A stretch of 64,000 nucleotides of DNA from Paralithodes platypus (taxonomy: Eukaryota > Arthropoda > Malacostraca > Decapoda > Lithodidae): positions 10,608,405-10,672,404 of the forward strand of contig CM064571.1 in assembly GCA_032716605.1 (NCBI GenBank), read 5' to 3'. Below the pieces are notes generated by a model that was not told the DNA's origin, ran no database searches, and was given only the letters and a program-made list of their open reading frames with translations. Shown one piece after another: positions 1 to 11,033 of this stretch; the stretch's first letter is position 1, and each line of letters starts with the position of its first letter. The translations under genes were made by a program, and so were the position numbers.

Positions 1-702
1 ATTAACGCAGGATTACGGGGTCTGCAGAGCGCTGATTGGCCCAACCCGGCTGATCCCCCTTCACACCCAACCCTTCTCGTCCATATGCTTATCCAATTTT
101 ATCTTAAAGCTCCCTACCTTTTTTGATCCCACTATAGCACTTGGTAGTCCATTCCACCCATCTACAACTCTGTTACCAAACCAATATTTGCCTATATCTT
201 TTCTGAAACAAAATTTATCTAATTTGAAACCATTGGTACGAGTTCTTTCGCCATCACTGAGCTTTAGTACATTTGTCATGCCCCCTTTGTTAATCCCACT
301 AACCCACTTGAACACCTCTATCATATCCCCTCTAACTCTGCGTCACTTTAACGAATGTAAACCTAATTTCTTCAACCTTTCTTCATACGGAAGATTTCTA
401 ATATTATGGATAATTTTTGTCATTCTACGCTGTACTCTCTCCAATGAATCTATGTCCATTCTGTAATAAGGACACCAAAATTGGACAGCATAATCCATAT
501 GGGGTCTCACTAATGACAAGTAAAGTTTTAAGATAACATCAGCAGTTCTGTTACTCACACTCCTAGAGATGAACCCGAGAATCCTGTTTGCCTTATTACG
601 AACGCTTATACACTGTTTTCTAGGCTTCAAATCATTGCTAACAAACACACCTAGATCTTTCTCGCAGTCTGAATTTTCTAATTCTAAATTAGCTAGTTTA
701 TA
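1..702 (-). mobile_element. CR1-like LINE, 5'-truncated 3' fragment (cut by window edge)
   Basis: The minus strand encodes the C-terminal end of a non-LTR reverse transcriptase: the segments LERVQRRMTKIIHNIRNL, ERTRTNGFKLDKF and KYWFGNRVVDGWNGLPS also occur in the three fuller copies at 7.2-23.5 kb. The stretch LERVQRR..K.I..IR..YEERLKKLGLHSLE is typical of the CR1 clade. The reading frame is broken near 343 (a stop after LHSLK) and homology ends abruptly at about 702, where the others continue, so this is a 5'-truncated insertion. Its 3' UTR runs off the left edge of the window. Not functional. Confidence 0.85.
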
Positions 703-739
703 TCCTCTTCAATAATAACGACTTAACCCTTCCAGCCCG

Positions 740-799
740 GGTGTCATTTTAAAATGACACCAAAACAAAAGGGCCGGAACCCGGGTGTCATTTTAAAAT
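740..799. repeat. piggyBac left subterminal repeat and 22-bp palindrome
   Basis: A perfect 22-bp palindrome occupies 740-761 (half-site GGTGTCATTTT). The motif CCGGGTGTCATTTTAAAAT is present twice, at the left tip and again at 781-799. The same core reversed (AAAATGACAC) recurs in the right end of the element (see 3614-3990). These are probable transposase binding sites by position; binding is inference. Confidence 0.6.
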
Positions 800-904
800 C
801 TTTGTGCTTGAAAGCGTGCTTCAAAATTTGCGCGGCCAATTTTGGCATGGTAGGAGCGACCGCAGCGCCACCAAGCCTCAACTACTAATGTTATCAGTTC
901 GTAC

Positions 905-3613
905 GTGGCCGCCATAGCGAGTAATACTGAAAAAAAAATTTCCGACGTGTCCGATTCGTTGCAACCTCCCGCGGGCCCCAGTGCTACCCCACTCGCAACT
1001 TCAACGCCTGTTCCAACCGAGAAGAGAGCTCAACAAAAGAAAGTTAAGCGTTTGTTGAGTGATAGCGCTATACAGCGACAACTTTTTGAAAGTGATGAAG
1101 AGAGCAGTGGCGAAAGCTTGGTGGACAAGGTACAATTTATAAGTGAAATTGAAGACGATTTCGTGGGCTTTGGAGACGACGATAATGTCGATTTATTTGA
1201 GGGGGGAGACAGTAGTGATGATCCTGATGTGGAGGTGTTTCAGGAAGGTGCCATTGAGCTTCCCAGTGTGCTAGAACCTAGGCCTACCCCCTCGCCATCT
1301 TTGCTAGGTCAGCCTAGGCCTAGCCCTAGCCCTACCCCAGGACCTTCCCCTTTGCCTGCCCGTACGCCCTTGAAAGTGGGCAAATATTTCTACAAACAAT
1401 CATTGATCAAAAGTGCAGCTAAAAAAGCACGCAGGGCAGCCGCAGAAAAGCATAGGGAAGCTGAAGATAGCGATAATGATGCTGACCCTGGCCTAGCAAC
1501 CACCCGTATTCCATTGTCCCGACACCTTGACACGGGACGCCGCTTGGGTAACCCACAGCCCTCGACTTCATCTATCGTTCAGGATGACCAAAGGGCCTCT
1601 TCAAGTGGTATTGGTGATGTGCCACAGGCCTCAACACACCGCAGAGCATTATTTCCTGCTGAAAAGCCCTCGGCTCGCCGCAAAAGGAGCCCAACTCCCG
1701 AGGCCTCGGCTCCCATTCTTGAAGCTCCCGCAGCCTCCCGCGCCCCACACCGCCGACGCCCGGTCACTTCTTCACCAGAATTGTCTCCTGAGGAGGATGC
1801 TGACGACCCCAACATTGCCCCAGATGACCTGACGTCGCCTGAGGAGGAAGAGGAACAGGAACAGGAACAGGAAGCGGAAGAGGATGTGCCGACAAATCGA
1901 GGGAGAGGGCGAGGTCGTGGATGTGGTCAGCCTGCCGACGCCGCTGCCCCTGGGCCTGGGCCTGGGCGTGGGCGTGCAGGGCGTCCGCCTGGCTAAGGGC
2001 ATGTGCCAGGGCATCCAGGGCGTGTGCCTGCTGCAGCACGACCTCGAGCATCAGCATCCGACCTGTTTGTGTGGACAGATGGAGCTGATTTTGAGCCAGA
2101 TTGTCCTGCCTTTGACGAGGTACAGATGGGTTCTGGGGTGTCACCAGCATATCCCTGTGGCCCAGATGCTACCCCCAGTGAACTTTTCTGTGGCTTCTAT
2201 GACAATGAAGTCATGGAATACCTCGTCAAAGAGACAAATCACCACCATGCTATCTGTGCCAACTTTCTTGGGAGGAAGACCAGTGCCAAGATGGTGGCAT
2301 GGAGAGCTCTCACTGTGGCAGAATTATATGTGTTCTTGGCACTCACAATGCTGATGACTCATATAAGGAAGCACGTTCTGGCTGACTACTGGATCACTGG
2401 CGACATCATAACGACTCCATCATTTGGCAAATATATGTCCAGGGACAGGTACTTCGACATCCTCTCCTATCTCCACCTGACAAACAACATGGCAGTCCAC
2501 CTTCCCGACTCATTATGGAAGATCAGGATGCTGTATGACATGATACGTCATCGGTTCACCACATACCTGATTCCTTTCCAGAAGATGTGCCTCGACGAGT
2601 CTCTGGTCCTGTTCCGTGGTAGGCTGCACTTCCGACAGTATATCCCGTCCAAGAGACACCGCTTCGGCATCAAGCTCTTCGTCCTCTGCGACTGCTTGAC
2701 GGGGTATGTGCTGGACTTTATAGTCTACAGCGGCAAGGCTGGAGAAGTTGTGACTGACCCTCTCATTGGTTTTGGTGGCGCTGTAGTGAAGAAGATGATG
2801 GAGAGGCACTTCAATAATAACCACATCCTCTACACAGATAATTACTACACGTCGCCTCTCCTGACCAAGTACCTCCATGACCGCAAGACCGGAACTGTCA
2901 GCACAGTCAAGGCCAAGAGGAAAGGCATGCCAGGCTACCCAACCAAGACGAAGAAGACGGACATCTTCCACAAGAAGAGTGGCCCCATCCTCTCCATCCA
3001 CTGGCATGACCAGCGGAAGGTCAACCTCCTCACCACATGCCACAAGGCCCAGATGGTCGCCACAGGGAAGGTGGACCGAACAACCAAGAACCCCGTCCAA
3101 AAACCAGCTGCTGTCCTGGATTATAACATCAACATGCGCCTCGTTGACAAGTCCGACATGCAGATGGGCTTCATCGACTGCCTGCGAACATCTTGCAGGT
3201 GGTACAAGAAGTTTATCCTACATATGGTAGATATGTCGATCCTCAATGCCTACAACATCTACCGTCTGAGGACTCCAGGAGCCAAGAAGTACAAGTCCCT
3301 GCGGAAGTTCTACAAGCAGGTGCTACTTGAGCTTCTGGCTAAACATGCGGGTACACCAGGCAGGCCAATACAAGGACCAGGCCACCTTGACAGAACGGGG
3401 TGTGCTGAATTCTTCAGGAAGCACCAGCTCAGCGCCCTTCCTTTCAAAGCACCAGGTAGTAATGTTAGGAGTCAGAAGAGGTGCCATGTGTGCAGCCACA
3501 CAACTCACAGACTCTGCAAACCCACAAAAACCACTTGGGAATGCCTCGAGTGTCAAGTTGGACTGTGTGCTGGCACCTGCTTCAACGACTTTCACACTCT
3601 AACAAACTTTTGA
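905..3613 (+). pseudogene. piggyBac transposase, one internal stop and a probable lost start
   Basis: One frame runs from 905 to 3613, broken only by a TAA at 1994-1996. The first third (905-1996) is acidic, Pro/Ser-rich and low complexity, as in many PGBD-like N-termini, and ends in Gly/Arg repeats. The second part (2003-3613) is the DDE transposase domain with catalytic aspartates at 2594 (CLDES), 2837 (LYTDNYY) and 3146 (RLVDKSD), the usual piggyBac triad. A C-terminal Cys/His cluster (3481-3585, CHVC, CLEC, CAGTC) is the expected zinc-binding domain that binds the ends. The frame opens with GTG in a good Kozak-like setting (GTGGCCGCC), suggesting an ATG-to-GTG change; no in-frame ATG fits better. 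Except for these two lesions all key residues are present, so the copy is fairly young. Confidence 0.88.
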
Positions 3614-3990
3614 AGTGGAAGTGACAACAGTGAAAGTGACACTCAAATGTAGGCTAAGAATAATAATATAACTAAGTATAAGTGAAAAGGACACATAAGT
3701 AATAATAAGTGCCTTCAATAACAATATGAACAAGTGAAAGTGACACTAAAATATATATTTCTAACAATAAATAAGTGAAAATGACACTCAATAAGCCTAG
3801 GCCAGTCAAAGTGACAGTATAATAATAATAAAACTAAGTATAAGTGAAAGAGACACACACAAGTAATAATAAGTGCCTTCATAACAATATGAATAAGTGA
3901 CAATGCACACTATATATATTATTAGCTTACCTAACAATACATAAAAGGGGAAATGACACTACCAATTATCAAAGTCCAGTGAAAGTGACA
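3614..3990. repeat. piggyBac right subterminal array of GTGAAAGTGACACT-like motifs
   Basis: Downstream of the transposase stop, at least eight imperfect copies of a motif near GTGAAAGTGACACT occur at irregular spacing (for example at about 3628, 3735, 3774, 3950 and 3980), separated by AT-rich (ATA)n-like filler. It includes AAAATGACAC, the inverse of the left-end motif. The stretch has no gene. Confidence 0.55.
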
Positions 3991-4446
3991 CTAATAATCA
4001 TAATAATAATAATAAAATGAAGTAATAAGTGACAGAGACACAAATAAGTTCATATAAATAACTTTATTGAGTGAAAATAACATAATAACTATAATAAATG
4101 ACAGAATAACCAATAAAACACTATCAAATCGCTTCCTGGCATAATTGCGGGTGGAGCGACGAGTGCAACTGGGCGTCGTAGCCGGGGCCGCGTTTGAGTG
4201 TTCGGACGCGCCGAGGTAAATACGCGGCAAAAGATACCTCCACTTCCATCACCATCACTCCGGAACCAGTTGAGCTAGAGAGCCATTCTACGCAGGAAGG
4301 TAAGGCGCTCATTTCTATATATGTTTGATTAATGTAGGTCATATATTAAGCGAGATTAGCCTTAGTTTACTTTTGTTGATATTCGACCAGATCGCCCGGA
4401 TACGAGCTCCGTCATTAGGAGAGCCTGCCCGGGCCAGGAGGGTTAA

Positions 4447-6296
4447 CGGAAGTTCATCAACGGTTGATAGCCCATCTGTAACTTCTTCACACAACTGGAC
4501 CCCCTGGACGGCCCTGGAGCAGCCGAGAAGCCCTCGACGACACCAGATCGAGATTCTAAAAAGATAACCTAACAGTGCACTATTGACTATCATTGTATCA
4601 GTGCGGAGATACTGTACCACCAGATCGTTGTATTTGCCTATGCTCATTTTAAAGTTATTTGCTAACCATGACGAGTGTTTCAAGTTCGATCCCTAGAGTT
4701 CCCTGTTCATTGCCCGAGAATTCGTACCAGTAAAAGTTATTACGAGATAATTACCGCGACAATATTTACCCTCAGCCACTTAACGAGTTCTTCCTAATTT
4801 GGATATTATGGTATAGATATTCTGAGATCCCAAAAGCTTGTGGGATAGGTCGTAAAGTGAATTAATCTCAGTGACGAATTCCAATACGCGCATTAACAGT
4901 AAAAAGGTATAACATTCTAGTTGTCTATTTACTCTACCCGATCTTGTGAAGTTGAAATCCGAAGTTAGCTCAACATCTAAATAAAATAACTAGGCCTTAG
5001 GCATTATCAACGAACTTTGCTAGATACTTATGAGAACTTAACCAGTGCCTTTCGAGTGACTTTCTTCTCATCTCGTATCTTGTCCTTATCTCAGAAGAAC
5101 AATACCTGAGTGTTGAAAGTGGCAGTGCACGCTCCCTCCAGATCCACGATTTTGCTAGGAGAATTGAAAGACCAAGCTTTATACTGAATCTATTGCTCCT
5201 ACCTATGTTTTCCACAGTGAATTGATTCTTTTTCTATACCAGTGAGTGTGTTAATTCAATAAAGCTGTATTACAAATCACATTCCGAAATTATATTTAAA
5301 TGTGTTCTATTGATTCCTTGTATGCATGTGCATGAAACCTGATATTCCAGTCTTGTAGAACTCACCCAATCAATCGTTAATCCTGCATAAAATCTAGGCA
5401 TAACAATATTATATCGATAGATAGATATGTAGATAGATAGACTAACCCTCTGACACCCAGAACAAATTCGCAAACTTAATAAAATCGTCTACTTATAGCC
5501 AGAATGAAAGAAAAACGCGTCATCGTATCTTGAAAGGAATACATAATTCGAGCCTGTTAGCGTCTTGGTTAGAGTAGGGGCATGGGTTGGGGTTCGTGAA
5601 TTTTACTCTATGTTTATCATCTTCACATATCTCTCAATGCAAGCAACTGGCAGTGCAATTACAGTACATGACTTGTAGAATATGAAGCCAATTGTCAAGT
5701 GTATTATAAATCAACATTAGCTAGAATCATATATTTAGTCTTTATTAAACCATTATTAGTACATTCTCACACTAGAGACGTTCTCTCTCTCTCTCTCCAT
5801 GGTGTGTGTGAACGCATGCCAGTGCGTTCATGTATGTGTGTATGTTTGTTGATGGCAGTCACCAGTCACTCCTGCTTCAAAGGTGGGGTAGCTACGCTCT
5901 CTTATGTTATCCTATTGACCGATCGCTAATATGCTGCCTGCTCACGCAGCAGGCCCGACACCTGGATCGTTTATGTTCCATATTTCACATATTCCTCGTG
6001 AGTATTGAAGGACCCGCAAACTTATTCTCGAGCAATATGATTTACGGTTTGTGGGGAAAGTTTTAAGATACGATAAGAGTGTAAGTAGATAACATAACAG
6101 ATATTTAATATATTTAATTCATATACAGTATATGCTTAATTTTGCTTCACCAACTACTTACTGTATGTTTTGATATACTGTATAGCTGTAGGCCTATACC
6201 TTTATTGGAATACATTAGAAAGTTTTTTTTTCCGCAGGCCCACGGTGCAGTATTGAATTACAACATTAGATTATGTGAGCTCCAACCCTGGCGGTG

Positions 6297-6298
<2 letters not shown>
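4447..6298. other. Anonymous non-coding region
   Basis: No convincing coding frame, RNA gene or TE protein is seen. The stretch holds a short GATA-type run (about 5414-5441), a (CT)n run at about 5785, and a weak tRNA-like segment at 5548-5605 described separately. Open frames here are short and lack domain similarity or codon bias. Confidence 0.6.
5548..5605 (+). repeat. Weak tRNA-like (possible SINE head) segment
   Basis: TAGCGTCTTGGTTAGAG resembles an RNA polymerase III A box, and GGGGTTCGTGAATTTTA about 36 bases later resembles a B box (consensus GGTTCGANTCC). No clear SINE tail or second copy was found here, so this could be chance or a very old tRNA-derived SINE. Confidence 0.2.
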
Positions 6299-6361
<63 letters not shown>

Positions 6362-6395
6362 TGTATATATGTGATATATATATATATATATACAG
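6299..6395. repeat. (TA)n microsatellite
   Basis: An almost pure TA run of about 60 bp is followed by interrupted TA with CTG/GTG breaks. Confidence 0.95.
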
Positions 6396-6703
6396 TATAT
6401 GATGGGAGATGTTACAAGTTAGTAACAAGATAGGTTATGATGGGATGTAGTTCTATATCTTTATAAGAGGTTAACTATGGTGACTATATAGATTGTATTG
6501 GGAGGTATCTTGGAGAGCTATATAATGGGGGTATATGGAGGCTATATAGTTTATGGAGAATATATATTAGAATAAATTAAGTATGATGCCTTCACATGAT
6601 TTCATGCTCAGCCAGTACCATATTGCTATTTTGCGGTAGTATTATATATATTATACTGTATATTATCCTATGATATATAATCAATCGAGAACCATTGTCA
6701 ATT
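6396..6703. repeat. Dispersed repeat flanking the satellite (copy 1)
   Basis: This segment aligns over its length with 39237-39600: shared strings include ATAAGAGGTTAACTATGGTGA and GGAGAATATATATTAGAAT (each trimmed here to 20 bases or fewer). In this copy the repeat runs straight into the first satellite monomer. In the 39-kb copy it runs into a single diverged monomer. See the finding on satellite origin. Confidence 0.7.
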
Positions 6704-7202
6704 ATTAGTTTAGTGTTAGCTAGTACAGTACATTACACATTATCTGATATAAAAGGAAGTATACAGTATAACTGCTTCCTTTCGTGTATTAGTTGGTATA
6801 AACTATAATGTTTAGTGTTAGCTAGTACAGTACATTACACATTATCTGATATAAAAGGAAGTATACAGTATAACTGCTTCCTTTCGTGTATTAGTTGGTA
6901 TAAACTATAATGTTTAGTGTTAGCTAGTACAGTACATTACACATTATCTGATATAAAAGGAAGTATACAGTATAACTGCTTCCTTTCGTGTATTAGTTGG
7001 TATAAACTATAATGTTTAGTGTTAGCTAGTACAGTACATTACACATTATCTGATATAAAAGGAAGTATACAGTATTACTGCTTCCTTTCGTGTATTAGTT
7101 GGTATAAACTATAATGTTTAGTGTTAGCTAGTACAGTACATTACACATTATCTGATATAAAAGGAAGTATACAGTATAACTGCTTCCTTTCGTGTATTAG
7201 TT
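6704..7202. repeat. 102-bp satellite, block A (about 5 monomers)
   Basis: Monomers start at 6791, 6893, 6995 and 7097 (exactly 102 bp apart) after a partial first unit. The unit begins AGTTGGTATAAACTATAATG and contains TACAGTACATTACACATTAT and the near-palindromic GGAAGTATACAGTATAACTG. Neighbouring units are nearly identical. The block ends TATTAGTT at the CR1 copy-1 junction. Confidence 0.95.
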
Positions 7203-10200
7203 AAGAACATAAGAACATAAGAAAATGGGAGTCTGCAGAAAACCGATTGGCCTAAGCAAGGCAGATCCCTGTCCCACACAACCCCAAATCAATTACAAAG
7301 CCCAATTATAGGCTCAACACTCTAATACCCTGAGGATCATCTTACCAAAACGGTTAGAGATTAACGCAGGATTATGGGGGTCTGCAGAGCGCTGATTGGC
7401 CCAACCCGGCTGATCCCCCTTCACACCCAACCCTTCTCGTCCATATGCTTATCCAATTTTATCTTAAAGCTCCCTACAGTTTTAGATCCCACTATAACAC
7501 TTGGTAGTCCATTTCACCCATCTACAACTCTGTTACCAAACCAATATTTGCCTATATCTTTTCTGAAACGAAATTTATCTAATTTGAAACCATTGGTACG
7601 AGTTCTTTCACCATCACTGAGCTTTAGTACATTTGTCATGTCCCCTTTGTTAATCCCACTAACCCACTTGAACACCTCTATCATATCCCCTCTAACTCTG
7701 TGTCTCTCTAACGAATGTAAACCTAATTTCTTCAACCTTTCTTCATACGAAAGATTTCTAATATTATGGATCATTTTTGTCATTCTACGCTGTACTCTCT
7801 CCAATGAATCTATGTCCATTCTGTAATAAGGACACCAAAATTGGACAGCATAATCCATATGGGGTCTCACTAATGACAAGTAAAGTTTTAAGATAACATC
7901 AGCAGTTCTGTTACTCACACTCCTAGAGATGAACCCGAGAATCCTGTTTGCCTTATTACGAACGCCTATACACTGTTTTCTAGGCTTCAAATCATTGCTA
8001 ACAAACACACCTAGATCTTTCTCGCAGTCTGAATTTTCTAATTCTAAATTAGCTAGTTTATATTTAACATTTGTTTGCATCTTCCCTATCTTTAATACCT
8101 TGCATTTGTCAATGTTAAACTTCATCTGCCAATTTACTGACCATTCATGTAAGGTATCTAGATCCCTTTGGAGGCACTCTATATCGCTATCTGAATCAAT
8201 TGATCTCCCCATTTTAGTATCGTCTGCGAATTTACTTATCCTACTAGTTATACCTAAATCTAGGTCATTTATGTATATAAGAAACAACAGGGGACCTAAT
8301 ACCGATCCCTGGGGGACACCACTTTTGACTGCTCCCCACTCTGACTTGCTACCATTTATGCTGACTCTCTGTTTCCTACCAATTAGCCATGACCTAATCC
8401 ATCCCAAGAACGCCCCACCTATTCCATGTGCCTCAACCTTTCTCATCAATCTCTCATGAGGGACTCTGTCGAAAGCTTTACTGAAATCTAAATATATAAT
8501 ATCGTATGCCTTGTCATTATCTACTGCTTCATATACCTCTGAGAAAAAACTAAGCAAATTAGTAAGGCAAGAACGTCCCTGTGTGAATCCATGCTGAGAA
8601 GAATTGATTAAGTTAAATGTTTCTAAGTGGTTTCTCATTTTCCTAGCAATAATTGACTCTAGTAGCTTTCCTATGATTGAAGTGAGACTAATGGGACGGT
8701 AATTGGATGCTATTGATTTATCACCTTTTTTGAAAATCGGAACTACATTTGCAAGCTTCCAAGCTTCTGGAACTATACCTGTTTCTAATGAATTGTTAAA
8801 AATAAATGTTAATGGGTAACTTAACTCATCTCTGCATTCTTTTAATACTCTGGCATATACCTCATCGGGACCAGGCGATTTCTGAGGTTTCAGTCTGTCA
8901 ATTTCCTTAAGCACATCATTTCTACTTATAGTAACCGTACTTAACCTATTTTCTATACTATCTCTATATACCTTACGGACTTCTGGAATCTGTGCCAAAT
9001 TTTCATTAGTGAAAACGGATAGAAACTGACTATTTAATGTACTGCACATTTCTAAATCATTTTCTGTCATTTCTCCTATCGAAGTTTTAAGGGGGCCTAT
9101 TTTATCTCTAACTTTAGATTTATATAGCTGGTAAAAAGCCTTAGGGTTATTTTTTGAGTCATTGGCTATCCTGATTTCATAATTTCTTTTGTCTGTCCTT
9201 ATACATTTTTTAACCTCTCTTGATAGATTCTGATAGTAAGCAAGTAGGTGAATTTCGCCTTTCTTTATTTTTCGATATATTCCTCTCTTTTTTCCTAGAA
9301 GGTCTAATAGTCTATTATTCATCCATTTGGGTTGGTTCTGTGTTGATCTAAATTTTCTTTTGGGGATATATTTATTTTGCGCATTGTGGAGTGAAGAAAT
9401 AGAATTATTATATGTAGCTGTCAAATTATCCTGAGTTAAGACAGGTATCTGAGAGAGAGTATGTTCATTAGCGCACCTGGGTCCACTTAATAGTTTAACC
9501 ATAGGATCGACTCCTAAGGCTCGTCTTAATCCACCATAATTGGCTTTTCTGAAATCTGGGATAAGTGTCGTATTCTCTTTAGCCTTTCCTGTCCATTGTA
9601 TGTTAAAATAAATTTATTTATGATCACTATTTCCTAGTTGGTCTCCTATCTCTACATTATTTATCATTTGTTCATTATTACTGAGAACTAAATCGAGGAT
9701 ATTATTACCTCTAGTAGGCGAGTCTATGAATTGAAATAAAAAACTATCCTGTACCGTCTCAATAAACTCTTTTGAATCTGGGTCGCCGATTTGATGCTGC
9801 CAATCAATATTCGGAAAATTAAAATCCCCTATAATACATACATTGCTAAACCTTGATGCTATTTTCACTTCCTGCCATAAAGCTGTACCTTCGTTTCTAC
9901 TCATATTTGGTGGTCTATAAATAACTCCAATAATTATGGTCTCACTACCTTCGCTAACCTCAACCCAAACACTTTCGTTATCAGTATTTAGTCTAATACC
10001 TGATTTAATACAGCTTTTTAAAGAACTCCTGACAAACACTGCTATTCCGCCGCCCCTCCTACTTGTTCGGTCGCGTTTAAACAAACTATATCCTGGTATA
10101 TGGAATTCTGCTAAAAAATGTCTTGATTCTGTATTAATCCATGTTTCAGTCAGTGCTATAATGTCTATATTTTCGTTGCTAACAAGTGCTCTAAGTTCAT

Positions 10201-10490
10201 CCATTTTGTTACATAAACTCCTACAGTTTGTATAATATAATCGCAATGAATTTATTTTATTGGTACTGATATTTTCTATTCCTATCTGATGTTCCAGTAC
10301 GGCAATTTACCCTATCTAGACAATTATTCTTACTCATATTCTCAGGTTTTATTTTCAGCGAAACCCCGCGACAATCCTATCTATTGACCTAGCTAAATTT
10401 GCCACCCCTAGCCGAGAAAGATGAACCCCGTCCTGTGCGTACAACTGATTTTTACCATAGAAACGGGTCCAGTTATCAAGGAATGGTATC
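7203..10490 (-). mobile_element. CR1-like LINE, copy 1 (5' truncated), inserted in the satellite
   Basis: Read on the minus strand it holds the end of ORF1 (about 10359-10490, with the esterase motif DGVHLSRLG), ORF2 and a 3' UTR that ends in two copies of TATGTTCT (7203-7225). Eight-base terminal repeats are a CR1 hallmark. The flanks are AGTT at 7199-7202 and AGTT at 10491-10494, a likely 4-bp target duplication in the satellite. It differs from copies 2 and 3 at many positions, so it is an independent or older insertion. Confidence 0.9.
7421..10246 (-). pseudogene. CR1 ORF2: endonuclease-reverse transcriptase, two nonsense codons
   Basis: The first part (9614-10246) is an apurinic-type endonuclease: YYTNCRSLCNKMDELR, ALTETWI, GDFNFPNIDW and SDH motifs. 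The second part (7514-9502) is the reverse transcriptase with NYRPISL, YLDFSKAFDRV, GVPQGSVLGP and FADDTKM, then the CR1-type C-terminal region. Both parts are in one frame. They are split by TAA just after the SDHK motif at about 9611 (the intact copies read SDHNS), and the C-terminus is lost by TGG-to-TGA after VVDG near 7514; the original stop lies at 7421-7423. The protein would nick DNA and prime reverse transcription of its own RNA. Upstream frame continuity is lost at a TAA near 10310. Confidence 0.88.
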
Positions 10491-10820
10491 AGTTGGTATA
10501 AACTATAATGTTTAGTGTTAGCTAGTACAGTACATTACACATTATCTGATATAAAAGGAAGTATACAGTATAACTGCTTCCTTTCGTGTATTAGTTGGTA
10601 TAAACTATAATGTTTAGTGTTAGCTAGTACAGTACATTACACATTATCTGATATAAAAGGAAGTATACAGTATGACTGCTTCCTTTCGTGTATTAGTTGG
10701 TATAAACTATAATGTTTTGTTACATTATTATTAGTTTAGTGTTAGCTAGTACAGTACGTTACACATTATCTGATATAAAAGGAAGTATACAGTATAACTG
10801 CTTCCTTTCGTGTATTAGTT
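10491..10820. repeat. 102-bp satellite, block B (3 monomers, one 122-bp form)
   Basis: Units start at 10491, 10593 and 10695. The third contains an extra 20-bp block (TTTTGTTACATTATTATTAG) between AATG and TTTAGTG, giving a 122-bp variant. The block ends TATTAGTT at the CR1 copy-2 junction. Confidence 0.93.
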
Positions 10821-11033
10821 AAGAACATAAGAACATAAGAAAATGGGAGTCTGCAGAAAGCCGATTGGCCTAAACAAGGCAGATCCCTGTCCCACACAAC
10901 CCCAATTACAAAGCCCAATTATAGGCTCAACACTCTAATACCCTGAGGATCATCTTACCAAAACGGTTAGAGATTAACGCAGGATTACGGGGGTCTGCAG
11001 AGCGCTGATTGGCCCAACCCTGCTGATCCCCCT

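Larger units (their letters stand above)
727..4442 (+). mobile_element. piggyBac-type DNA transposon, complete with TTAA target duplications
   Basis: The element is bounded by TTAA at 723-726 and 4443-4446. Its left end starts CCCTTCCAGCCCGGGTG and the right end, read inward, starts CCCTCCTGGCCCGGGCA; most differences are transitions, which supports a degenerate terminal inverted repeat. Inside is a piggyBac transposase (905-3613). TTAA duplication, CCC ends and transposase type agree with the piggyBac superfamily. The left flank is a truncated CR1 fragment; the right flank is anonymous DNA. Length is 3716 bp. The ends look usable but the transposase has a nonsense codon, so it would need transposase from elsewhere. 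Confidence 0.88.

Noticed and set aside
10100..10246. Complete CR1 copy-1 ORF2 start
   Set aside because: The apparent start is a TTG inside the endonuclease domain; upstream frame is broken by a TAA, so it is not a genuine start.
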